Shown: positions 1 to 5,976, numbered from the stretch's first letter. The stretch is 12,455 bases of DNA from Chloroflexota bacterium (GCA_025450255.1 JANWHV010000152.1:1-12455), one strand, 5' to 3'. Translations and numbers: made by a program. Notes: generated from the letters alone by a model not told the origin.

Positions 1-462
1 CGCGCACGGATCCGTGTTTCGATTGCCACCGCAGACCGGGCACAGAGCCTGGCAGGTCGACTTGCTGATGGGCTGGATCGGCAGAGAGACGATGATATTC
101 TGCCGGATAGCCTCCGATAGATCGAGCAAATGGTTCGCGTCGATCGTGAACACCAGCTCGTCGTCGGGTGGGGGCAGCGGCGCGCCGGTATGCACTTCGA
201 TCGACGGCGCGAACTCCTCCTCAAAATGGACGTGGACCTGCGCCGTATACGACTCGAGGCAGCGGCCGCATTCCAACACCACCGTGCCGTCCACGTCACC
301 GCGCACGAGGATGCCGCTGTCGATGCGATCCAATCGCACCCTGCCGGCTGCCAGGTTTGCCGTGGTCGTGTCGTCGAGCGGCAGTGGCTCATCGGTATCG
401 ATAGGGTGGATGCGTGTCGTACCCACCGGCCACTTCAGGAGTTGGGCAACGTTTATTTGCAT
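1..462 (-). CDS. yceD: YceD/DUF177 family protein (3' end beyond window)
   Basis: The first 154 residues of a DUF177 protein are visible; the 3' end lies off the left edge. Two Cys pairs stand out: CGRC at residues 65-68 and, near the C-terminus, CQALCPVCGGNRN (Cys137, Cys141, Cys144) followed by Cys153. This Cys-rich tail is the hallmark of the family. YceD proteins are usually encoded just before rpmF (ribosomal protein L32), and homologues are linked to 23S rRNA accumulation and plastid ribosome biogenesis; metal binding by the Cys residues is inferred. The ATG at 462 is preceded by a strong AGGAGGA with about 8 nt spacing. It lies 45 bp after the coiled-coil gene, so the two are probably cotranscribed. 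The normal next gene would be rpmF, outside the window. The family assignment is firm; the molecular role is not. Confidence 0.9.
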   Translation of the reverse strand, partial: MQINVAQLLKWPVGTTRIHPIDTDEPLPLDDTTTANLAAGRVRLDRIDSGILVRGDVDGTVVLECGRCLESYTAQVHVHFEEEFAPSIEVHTGAPLPPPDDELVFTIDANHLLDLSEAIRQNIIVSLPIQPISKSTCQALCPVCGGNRNTDPCA

Positions 463-507
463 GTCAATGTTCCTCCTGGTACACCCAGGGAAAGCAGGCC
501 GCGGCGG

Positions 508-1020
508 CTATTCGACGGAAACGGCGTCCGCGCGCAGCGACGTAATGCCGTTGCGCACCGTAGCCAAGGTCTGGACGAGCTCCCGCTCGAGTTGCTCGAG
601 GCTGTTGACGGCGTACTCATCGGCGCGCGCGCGCGTCTCGCTTGCCTGCTGATTTGCTTCTTCAATAATACGTCGGGCCTCACGTTCGGCCGTTTTATAG
701 AGACCTTGTTCTTGCACCATTTCGAGCGCCTGTGCCTGCGCGGTGGCTATAAGCCGTTCTGCCTCGGCCTTGGAGTCATTCAGGATCTCGTCGCGATCCC
801 GCGTGACTTCCTCCGCCTGGCGCATTTGCTCGGGGATGTTTTCACGAATGCTCTCTATGATGTCCTGCATCTCGGTCTCGTCGACCATGCAGCGAGACGT
901 TCCCGGCATGTGCCAACCGGTTCGGATGGTGTCTTCCAGCCGGTCAAGTAAATGTAGGATGTCGATCGGACCAGCCTCCTTCCACCTCGACGCTACTGGC
1001 GTCACCTCGTGACGCGTCAT
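508..1020 (-). CDS. Coiled-coil protein (DivIVA / ATP-synthase-stalk-like), short Chloroflexota type
   Basis: This is a 152-170 residue acidic protein. Its C-terminal two thirds is one long heptad-rich helix (from about EEVTRDRDEIL to the end) full of Glu, Arg, Ala and Gln, such as AEREARRIIEEANQQA. Automatic annotation tends to call such proteins ATPase or DivIVA-like, but no catalytic motif is visible. A preceding N-terminal module contains DILHLLDRLEDTI. Homologues I recall from Chloroflexota begin with M-D-I-L, matching the point here where the codon is ATC (966-964). That ATC has a perfect AAGGAGG 8 nt upstream, whereas the ATG at 1020 has no Shine-Dalgarno. The given coordinates use the ATG; the real start may be 966. 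It sits between coaD and yceD with its own candidate promoter near 1099-1127. A role as a scaffold or cell-division factor is speculation. Confidence 0.82.
   Translation of the reverse strand: MTRHEVTPVASRWKEAGPIDILHLLDRLEDTIRTGWHMPGTSRCMVDETEMQDIIESIRENIPEQMRQAEEVTRDRDEILNDSKAEAERLIATAQAQALEMVQEQGLYKTAEREARRIIEEANQQASETRARADEYAVNSLEQLERELVQTLATVRNGITSLRADAVSVE
964..981 (-). promoter_or_regulatory. Shine-Dalgarno AAGGAGG placed for an ATC start codon
   Basis: On the minus strand AAGGAGG occupies 981-975, then 8 nt, then ATC GAC ATC CTA starting at 966. It lies inside the longer reading from the ATG at 1020 and is ideally spaced only for the ATC. ATC is a permitted but very rare bacterial start. 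This site decides between the two gene starts. Confidence 0.5.
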
Positions 1021-1098
1021 GGTTACGCCCGGCGCACAACCATGGCGAGAATCTTGCGGCGTTCTCCCCATACCCGCGACGATATGGGCGCCACCACC

Positions 1099-1127
1099 AT
1101 TCTATGTCGCGCGTAACGCCGTTTCCA
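1099..1127 (-). promoter_or_regulatory. Candidate sigma70-type promoter for the coiled-coil gene
   Basis: Minus-strand TGGAAA (1127-1122) and TAGAAT (1104-1099) are separated by exactly 17 bp, matching the -35 and -10 consensus at 4/6 and 5/6. Transcription would begin near 1092, about 70-125 nt before the gene start. The 189 bp gap after coaD makes a separate promoter plausible. Found by eye only. Confidence 0.4.
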
Positions 1128-1136
1128 CTACGATCG

Positions 1137-1176
1137 TGCCGCCCAGGAGCGCCAGAACGTACCGCCCTGGGCGGCA
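1137..1176. repeat. 11 bp perfect inverted repeat between coaD and the coiled-coil gene
   Basis: TGCCGCCCAGG (1137-1147) and its exact complement CCTGGGCGGCA (1166-1176) are separated by 18 nt. One arm also forms a tighter local hairpin (CCGCC/GGCGG around 1162-1174), so two mutually exclusive foldings exist. No T-run follows on either strand, so a simple intrinsic terminator is unlikely; an mRNA-stabilising or attenuating structure after coaD is possible. Confidence 0.5.
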
Positions 1177-1209
1177 AGCCCACTACGTTAGACATGTCCA
1201 CGAACGGAC

Positions 1210-1722
1210 CTATGAAGTTGGCGCCGAGGCTGATGTCTCGGGCCCAGGTTGTGGAAGGCGCGCGAGACGCTCGGCCACCGGCGGTGGTACAAGGCCAGAT
1301 ACATCACCACCCAGCAGCGCGATTTCCTGGATGCGGCTGGAGCTAATGAACATCATATCCTGGCTGCCTATCAAGCAGACGGTCTCCAGGCCTGGCGCAA
1401 GCATGCGGTTCGCGAGCGCCATCTGGAACTCTCCCTCGAAGTCAGACCCAGCACGAAGGCCGCGCACGATCACGTTCGCGCCCATCCGTATAGCATAGTT
1501 TACCATCAGGCCCGAAAAACCCTCTACCCGTGCGTTCACCAAATGCGCGGTTGACACGCGTGCCATGGCAATCCGATCCTCCCAGGAGAACAGGACCCGC
1601 TTATCGGGCTGCCCATACACGCCGATAATCAACTCGTCGAACAGCGCGCTCGCGCGCGTGGCGATATCCAGATGGCCGTTCGTCATCGGGTCGAAGCTCG
1701 CCGGGAAAATGGCGCGCGTCAG
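1210..1722 (-). CDS. coaD: Phosphopantetheine adenylyltransferase
   Basis: This cytosolic enzyme catalyses ATP + 4'-phosphopantetheine to dephospho-CoA + PPi, the penultimate step of coenzyme A synthesis. The reading frame needs residues before the first ATG: the sequence TRAIFPASFDPMTNGHLDI carries the nucleotidyltransferase fold's first strand and the (T/H)xGH motif (TNGH, residues 14-17). Further CoaD marks are VRGLRAGSDFEGEFQMA (about 86-102) and FISSSRIQEIA (about 125-135), the ISSTxxR-type ATP-binding motif. Starting at the ATG would remove the first beta strand, so I place the start at CTG (1722), giving 170 residues, close to the usual 160. That CTG overlaps the rsmD stop as CTGA, and AGGGAG lies about 6 nt upstream. 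Translational coupling to rsmD is likely. The family identity is certain; the non-ATG start is inferred from motif placement. Confidence 0.96.
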   Translation of the reverse strand: MTRAIFPASFDPMTNGHLDIATRASALFDELIIGVYGQPDKRVLFSWEDRIAMARVSTAHLVNARVEGFSGLMVNYAIRMGANVIVRGLRAGSDFEGEFQMALANRMLAPGLETVCLIGSQDMMFISSSRIQEIALLGGDVSGLVPPPVAERLARLPQPGPETSASAPTS

Positions 1723-2279
1723 CTTTCACTCCCTTCTTCCCAGCGCTGCCAGTAGCTGACGGCACTGTCACCGTACCGGCGTGTTCTCACGAACCGGAGC
1801 GGCCCGCTATCGCCGGCAACCTCAAGGCGTGGACTGTGTTCCAGCACCACGATGGCGTTTTCCGCCAGAAGCCTGTGCAATGCGGGCGCCCCTGCCAACG
1901 CAAGACCCTCGGGGTCGGCATACGGCGGGTCAGCCAGTATTAAATCATACGGCCCAGGGAGTGTCGATAGCAGTTGGTGTACCGAGCCCTGGATTATGTG
2001 CCCATGTTCTTGGACTTTGGCGCGCGTCAGGTTCGCCGCGATTACCTCGCACAGGGCGCGGCGGCGCTCCACGAAGTCGCAGCGCGCGGCGCCCCGGCTC
2101 AGGGCTTCCCCGCCGATTGCGCCCGTGCCGGCATAGAGATCGAGAACGCGCGCCCCCGGCACATGGGCGGCCAGCACATTGAAAATCGCGCCGCGCACCT
2201 TGTCGGCCGTGGCGCGCGTGCCGGAGTCCGGCGGTCCCTTGAGCGGAACGCTCCGCGCGGAACCTCCGATCACGCGCAC
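1719..2279 (-). CDS. rsmD: 16S rRNA (guanine(966)-N(2))-methyltransferase RsmD
   Basis: This 186-residue class I SAM-dependent methyltransferase modifies G966 of 16S rRNA in the assembling small subunit. The N-terminus MRVIGGSARSVPL and the RATADKVRGAIFNVL segment (residues 22-36) are the RsmD signature. The SAM-binding loop is VLDLYAGTGAIGGEALSRGA (45-64), and the catalytic motif IV is DPPY (117-120). The start is GTG at 2279, with AGGCGG about 6 nt upstream. It heads the minus-strand cluster rsmD-coaD, a widespread bacterial gene pair, and its stop overlaps the coaD CTG start. The length matches the family's usual 180-200 residues. The upstream region to 2398 is shared with the divergent hydrolase gene. 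Confidence 0.96.
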   Translation of the reverse strand: MRVIGGSARSVPLKGPPDSGTRATADKVRGAIFNVLAAHVPGARVLDLYAGTGAIGGEALSRGAARCDFVERRRALCEVIAANLTRAKVQEHGHIIQGSVHQLLSTLPGPYDLILADPPYADPEGLALAGAPALHRLLAENAIVVLEHSPRLEVAGDSGPLRFVRTRRYGDSAVSYWQRWEEGSES

Positions 2280-2296
2280 GATTGCCGCCTTCCGTC

Positions 2297-2326
2297 TTGA
2301 CTCTTCATCGCAACTGAGTGTACAAC
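2297..2326 (+). promoter_or_regulatory. Candidate promoter for the alpha/beta hydrolase
   Basis: TTGACT (2297-2302) and TACAAC (2321-2326) are 18 bp apart on the plus strand and match the sigma70-type consensus at 5/6 and 4/6. It lies in the 119 bp divergent space between rsmD and the hydrolase. Transcription would begin near 2333, leaving a leader of about 65 nt that carries GGAGGT (2383-2388) 10 nt before the ATG. Confidence 0.45.
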
Positions 2327-2398
2327 GTGCGGGAATCAGGCCCAGCGGCCCTGTAGCTGCCGCCTGTCGGAACGGGTCCTCTGGAGGTCACTCAGTCA

Positions 2399-3775
2399 AT
2401 GCGGCGGCTACGATCCCTGCTGACGGCCATTATTATCGTGCTCATCGCGCTCTGGGTCGTCACGCCCATCGCCCGTGCCATGCTGCTGCTTCGTGACGAC
2501 CAGCATCCGATGGGCAACGCGCCGATCATCGCGGGCATCCAGTCTACTGACGCTCATTTTTATACCAGCGACGATAACCCCATACCAATCGCAGGCTGGC
2601 TCTGCGTCGTGCGACAGTCCGCGCCAACCGTGATCCTGGTGCCTGGCTGGAAGGAAGACCGCACGTCCATGCTGAAGTACGCATCGTTCCTGGTTCGGGA
2701 CAGCCTGAATGTGTTGCTGATCGATCTGCAGGGCACTGGCCATAGTGGCGGCGAGTTCAGTCTCGGGCTGCGCGAGCCGATGGACGTAACGTCCGCCGTC
2801 GGTTATCTTGATGACCCCTCGTCCGGGATCACGAATCATCACTACGGGGTTCTTGGCGTCTCGTTTGGCGCCGGCGTGGCCCTATCGGCGGCGGGTGGGA
2901 ATGGCGGCCTCTACGGCGGTGACGACGAGATCAAAGCGGTGGTTGCCGACAGTCCGTGGGCGACGCAGGATGCCACGGTCGACCGGCTTAACGCCATGTC
3001 TCTGCTCGGCGTGACGATACCGCTGCCGCACACCGTGACGCTGGGCGGCCACCATGTCACGTTCTTGCCTGGCGCGGAGTGGGCGGTTAATTTCACCCTG
3101 GGCGGCGCCCCCGACACGCGCAGCGCGCTCGTTGGGGCACGAAATCTGGCGGCGGACCAATCACTGCTGGTGATACACAACCAGAACGACAACAACCCGA
3201 CCACGACCGGATCGGACGCGCGCGAGCTATTCGACGCCGCCAAGGTCAAGCATAAGTTCATCTGGGTGGCGCCACTCGGCCTGCACGCCGGCGCGTATGA
3301 TGCCCAACCGGAGGTCTACCAGGCCAGGGTGCTCGACTTTTTCCACAGGTACCTGGTCGCGTTCAAAGACCCGCCCTACCGGCCCGTGGCGCCCACACCC
3401 GGCATGTTCCCAGGGCAGCACGGCCACGAATCAGGAGCCCGCCTGTTCCGCGCTGATTTTCTCATCTGCTACAATCCGGCGCGGAACAGTTGGATCTCGC
3501 TGGAGGGCTGGCGGTGGTGGAAGGTCGTATCCAGGCGCCGATCGGCGGACGATGGCCGGCGCGTATGCTGTGGCTTTGTATCGCGCTATTGCCCATCGCC
3601 GGCTTATTGCAGCCCGCCCGTGCCGGTCATAAAGCGGGCGTCGAGGCCGTTGGCATATACCCGCCGCCGCCGCTGCTGGGCGCGGCCGCCGTGGTCTACG
3701 ATCTGGATACCGCCGCGATGCTGTACTCCGTCAATTCCGACGCGGAGTTGCCGATTGCCAGCACTACCAAGCTGA
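2399..3775 (+). CDS. Membrane-anchored alpha/beta hydrolase (reading frame overruns the next gene)
   Basis: This is a serine hydrolase of the alpha/beta fold with an N-terminal hydrophobic segment (about residues 7-30, after MRRLR), probably a single anchor that places the enzyme outside the membrane. The nucleophile elbow is GVSFGAG (Ser155). Asp264 in VIHNQNDNNP and His296 in GLHAGAY complete a plausible triad, and DLQGTGHSGG (109-118) is typical of the fold. The substrate is unknown. Recognisable hydrolase sequence ends near residue 335 (position about 3400). From about 3490 the frame covers the carboxypeptidase gene, and residues after about 360 are Arg/Cys/Pro/Trp-rich, like a shadow frame. 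A lost stop or a frameshift is likely; one deleted base before 3454 would reach the TGA at 3454-3456. Treat the real 3' end as lying between about 3400 and 3490. Confidence 0.78.
   Translation: MRRLRSLLTAIIIVLIALWVVTPIARAMLLLRDDQHPMGNAPIIAGIQSTDAHFYTSDDNPIPIAGWLCVVRQSAPTVILVPGWKEDRTSMLKYASFLVRDSLNVLLIDLQGTGHSGGEFSLGLREPMDVTSAVGYLDDPSSGITNHHYGVLGVSFGAGVALSAAGGNGGLYGGDDEIKAVVADSPWATQDATVDRLNAMSLLGVTIPLPHTVTLGGHHVTFLPGAEWAVNFTLGGAPDTRSALVGARNLAADQSLLVIHNQNDNNPTTTGSDARELFDAAKVKHKFIWVAPLGLHAGAYDAQPEVYQARVLDFFHRYLVAFKDPPYRPVAPTPGMFPGQHGHESGARLFRADFLICYNPARNSWISLEGWRWWKVVSRRRSADDGRRVCCGFVSRYCPSPAYCSPPVPVIKRASRPLAYTRRRRCWARPPWSTIWIPPRCCTPSIPTRSCRLPALPS
3443..3489. repeat. Perfect 11 bp inverted repeat enclosing a promoter -10 element
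   Basis: CTGTTCCGCGC (3443-3453) and GCGCGGAACAG (3479-3489) are exact complements separated by 25 nt. The enclosed segment holds TGCTACAAT. The right arm falls around the expected transcription start. This geometry suits an operator for a dimeric regulator, or a 5' mRNA structure. A terminator is less likely because of the long loop and the lack of a T-run. Confidence 0.55.
3467..3475 (+). promoter_or_regulatory. Extended -10 promoter for the D,D-carboxypeptidase gene
   Basis: TGCTACAAT matches the extended -10 consensus TGnTATAAT at all but one position. No convincing -35 element lies upstream, as is common with extended -10 promoters. Transcription would begin near 3482, about 32 nt before the GTG start at 3514. 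Confidence 0.5.
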
Positions 3776-4698
3776 TGACCGCGTTGTTGGTGCTGGAACA
3801 TGGGCGCCTCGATGCCATGACGACCGTCAGCTACCTGGCAGCCACCATCGGCCAATCCACCATGTACCTCCGCGGCGGCGAAGTGCTCAGCCTGCGGAAC
3901 CTGCTCTACGGACTGATGCTGCCGTCCGGCAACGACGCGGCGATCGCCCTGGCCGAGGCCGTGGGCGGCAGCGTGCCCACGTTCGTGGCCATGATGAACG
4001 CGCGTTGCCGGCAGCTAGGTTGCACCCACACGCGGTTCAACAATCCTCACGGCCTCGATGGCTACGGCAATTATTCCTCGGCCCATGACCTGCTGCTGGT
4101 GCTCAAGGCTGACCTCCACTACGACACGTTCCGCGCAATCGCGCGGACCAAGACATACTACGTGGCCGGCACCAGCCACAACTACGCGCATCCACTGACA
4201 AACGTGAACGAGCCGCTATGGTGGTATCCGGGCGTGCAAGGCGCCAAGCCGGGCAATACCGCCGCCGCCGGCTTTTGCCGCGTGCTGTATGTGGTCCGTG
4301 GCGGCAGGCACGTCGCCGCCGTCATCCTGGGCATGAGCGATCGCTACACCGATGTGCGAGACCTGCTGAACTATGCTTTCAGGGACTTCACCTGGCATTC
4401 ACCTGACGGCGTCAGTCCCGTCCTGGAAACGCAACTGTACCCGCGCGACGATTTCAGCGGCGATTCGCCGTATCGTTTCCTGGAAGGCAATGATGGACCG
4501 GGCAAACCCTGGCGCTATTACGTGGGGACCGGCTACTACGTCCGCCCGCCGTTCCTCGCCTACTATGCCGTTCACCCGACCCTGGGCCCGCCCACCAGCC
4601 AGCCGGCTACCGGCGACGGCATCATTCGCCAGCGTTTTGGCCGCACCGTATTGCTGTATCGGCAGGCCACTGGTACCTTCAGCCGAGAGCAGGGATAG
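3514..4698 (+). CDS. Secreted D-alanyl-D-alanine carboxypeptidase (S11 / PBP5-like)
   Basis: This 394-residue penicillin-binding-protein-family enzyme trims the terminal D-Ala from peptidoglycan stem peptides outside the cytoplasmic membrane. A signal peptide is clear: Arg-containing n-region, hydrophobic MLWLCIALLPIAGLL (18-32), and QPARA cleavage after residue 37. Active-site motifs are STTK (Ser83 nucleophile, Lys86) and SGN (138-140). The third motif reads KPG (245-247, in QGAKPGNTAAAG) where the family has KTG or KSG. From about residue 335 a tail with TGYYVRPPFLAYY and FGRTVLLYR resembles a worn copy of a repeat I associate with secreted Chloroflexota proteins. The start is GTG 3514, with GGAGGG at 3502-3507 (6 nt spacing); TTG 3490 and ATG 3565 are alternatives. 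The upstream hydrolase frame overlaps it by about 260 bp. Confidence 0.92.
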   Translation: MVEGRIQAPIGGRWPARMLWLCIALLPIAGLLQPARAGHKAGVEAVGIYPPPPLLGAAAVVYDLDTAAMLYSVNSDAELPIASTTKLMTALLVLEHGRLDAMTTVSYLAATIGQSTMYLRGGEVLSLRNLLYGLMLPSGNDAAIALAEAVGGSVPTFVAMMNARCRQLGCTHTRFNNPHGLDGYGNYSSAHDLLLVLKADLHYDTFRAIARTKTYYVAGTSHNYAHPLTNVNEPLWWYPGVQGAKPGNTAAAGFCRVLYVVRGGRHVAAVILGMSDRYTDVRDLLNYAFRDFTWHSPDGVSPVLETQLYPRDDFSGDSPYRFLEGNDGPGKPWRYYVGTGYYVRPPFLAYYAVHPTLGPPTSQPATGDGIIRQRFGRTVLLYRQATGTFSREQG

Positions 4699-4741
4699 TG
4701 GGGGCAGGGACACGGAAGCGGAGATCGAGGAGATCGCGGGC

Positions 4742-5158
4742 ATGACGGACCCTGGGTTGCTGCAAGCCGGATACGAGTTTCCACCGCAAGTGCTGCGTCT
4801 TGACCAGCCGACGATCGCCGCGTACGTGGCCGCCGTGGGTGACGGCTATCCTGGGTACGCGGGCGCCGGCGGCGTGGCGCCTCCGCTGGCCGTGCTCGCG
4901 CTGGCCATGCGCGGCCTCGCCGACCTGATCGCCCAGCACCCGGGATCGCTCCATGTAACGCAACAACTCGCCGCCGCGCGCGCCGTGCCCATCGGCTCCG
5001 TGGTAACGGCGCGCTTGCAGGTGAAGAATCGCTCCGAGCGTCGCGGCTTCGCGGCGCTTACCCTTACCGTGTCGGTGGACCTTGGAGACGATGCCGCCCT
5101 GCGCGGCTCGATGCTGTTGATGGTTCCTCTTGCAGCTGGAGGAGTCGCCGGTGCATGA
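4742..5158 (+). CDS. HadA-like (FAS1/MaoC N-terminal) dehydratase subunit
   Basis: This 138-residue protein has a hot-dog-fold pattern: an N-terminal stretch with AYVAAVGDGYPGYAGAGGVAPPLA (split here by Gly-rich turns), then LHVTQQLAAARAVPIGSVVTARLQV and a final strand pattern. This resembles the non-catalytic partner in (R)-hydratase heterodimers such as mycobacterial HadA, with the Y-A-x-A-V-G-D and A-P-P landmarks. The Asp/His hydratase motif is absent, so activity probably depends on the next gene's product. GAGGAG (4727-4732) lies 9 nt before the ATG. It follows the carboxypeptidase by 43 bp, so it may share that transcript. The pathway is unclear: (R)-3-hydroxyacyl-CoA or -ACP dehydration is the family expectation. 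Confidence 0.75.
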   Translation: MTDPGLLQAGYEFPPQVLRLDQPTIAAYVAAVGDGYPGYAGAGGVAPPLAVLALAMRGLADLIAQHPGSLHVTQQLAAARAVPIGSVVTARLQVKNRSERRGFAALTLTVSVDLGDDAALRGSMLLMVPLAAGGVAGA

Positions 5159-5231
5159 GCGGCGTAGGCATCACCGGGGAGCACGACGCGTAGGTCGCGG
5201 CCATACGTGTCCCTGGAGGCATCGCCGGTGA
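5151..5231 (+). other. Possible 26-codon mini-ORF linking the two hydratase genes
   Basis: A GTG at 5151 with GGAGGAG upstream opens a 26-codon frame that ends in a TGA at 5229-5231, overlapping the next gene's GTG (5228) as GTGA. It also overlaps the end of the HadA-like gene by 8 bp. The peptide is very Arg- and His-rich, so a real protein is doubtful; it may act only in translational coupling or be chance. Confidence 0.2.
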
Positions 5232-5653
5232 ACGAGCAAGTGACCGCGCCCAGAGTGGGCGAGCAGTTTGGCCCCCTGGCGGTAGACGTCACGGCGCACC
5301 GCGTCCTGGCCTATGCCGATGCCTCCGGCGACCACAATCCCATCCATATCGACGCCGCGTTCGCCGCGACCACGCCCTACGGCGGGCCGATCGCGCATGG
5401 CATGCTGTTGCTCGCCTATGTGTCGCGCCTGCTCACGGCACGCTTCGGCGGCTCGTGGGCCGAGACCGGCAATCTCGACGCGCGCTTCCGTTCGCCGGCC
5501 ATGGTCGGCGCCGCGATCTCCGTAGTGGGCGAGGTCACCGCCGTCGAAGCCGTCAACGGCGTGGCAGCGGTGGAATGCGCCGTCCGCGTGCTCGACGCCG
5601 CCGGGCAGTCGCTGGTGACAGCCACGGCGACGCTGCGCCTGGCCGGGCAGTAG
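5228..5653 (+). CDS. MaoC-like (R)-specific enoyl-CoA/ACP hydratase, HadB-like
   Basis: This roughly 141-residue protein is a single hot-dog-domain hydratase/dehydratase acting on (R)-3-hydroxyacyl thioesters. The catalytic segment is intact: YADASGDHNPIHID contains the paired Asp and His of the hydratase 2 motif, followed by the substrate-side GGPIAHGML. GTG 5228 is chosen because GGAGG (5215-5219) lies 8 nt upstream; GTG 5207 would add seven residues with no Shine-Dalgarno. It follows the HadA-like gene by 69 bp. The pair's order and sizes resemble HadA followed by HadB, a heterodimer with one catalytic subunit. No fatty-acid synthase or beta-oxidation gene is in view, so the physiological substrate cannot be told from context. 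Confidence 0.92.
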   Translation: MNEQVTAPRVGEQFGPLAVDVTAHRVLAYADASGDHNPIHIDAAFAATTPYGGPIAHGMLLLAYVSRLLTARFGGSWAETGNLDARFRSPAMVGAAISVVGEVTAVEAVNGVAAVECAVRVLDAAGQSLVTATATLRLAGQ

Positions 5654-5946
5654 CTATCATCCCTTTCTGCCCTTGGCGAGCCCGTTCAGGCGCTCCGAAC
5701 GTAACTACACCGCGCGTCCGTGCCTGATTCGCGCCCCGGCAACGGAACGGAGATTGCCCTGTAACCACGTAGAGCGAGACCACCCCACCCCATCTGGCCG
5801 CGATCCGCCACCGGATTAGTTCGGTCGCAGCCCTGCCATGCCGCCTTATTCGGAGGCGTGACCCCGCGGCCCCGGGGGCAGTTATCCGAGGCGTAATCCC
5901 GGAGGCGCCACCCCCAAGAGTTAGCCAACTATAGCCGAAATCATAC
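5654..5946. other. Gene-free stretch upstream of the mntR regulatory region
   Basis: No open frame here has a Shine-Dalgarno or protein-like composition. A weak hairpin, GGGCAG (5645-5650) with CTGCCC (5667-5672), lies at the end of the hydratase gene but has no T-run. Around 5847-5915 there are three degenerate copies of GAGGCGTRAYCCC, separated by a GCCCCGGGGGC palindrome. The stretch becomes A/T-richer after about 5915, next to the mntR promoter. Confidence 0.6.
5847..5915 (+). repeat. Three degenerate direct repeats
   Basis: TTATTCGGAGGCGTGACCCC (from 5847) and TTATCCGAGGCGTAATCCC (from 5882) match apart from one indel and a few substitutions, and a third shorter copy, GGAGGCGCCACCCC, begins at 5901. 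The function is unknown; binding sites or a slipped duplication are both possible. Confidence 0.45.
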
Positions 5947-5976
5947 TTGCACACTAACTACCGAGTTAGGCATACT
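5947..5976 (+). promoter_or_regulatory. Candidate promoter of the mntR-mntH operon
   Basis: TTGCAC (5947-5952) and CATACT (5971-5976) are 18 bp apart. The matches are modest, but the -10 lies exactly in the spacer of the 13+13 bp palindrome, so a bound repressor would block polymerase. The expected transcription start is near 5983, about 38 nt before the mntR ATG. Confidence 0.4.

Noticed and set aside
944..1201. 85-codon minus-strand frame between coaD and the coiled-coil gene
   Set aside because: No Shine-Dalgarno, Arg/Trp-rich composition, and it overlaps the start of the coiled-coil gene in another frame.
5645..5672. GGGCAG/CTGCCC hairpin at the end of the HadB-like gene as a terminator
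   Set aside because: Only a 6 bp stem with a 16 nt loop and no T-run; it is mentioned in the gap description but not called.
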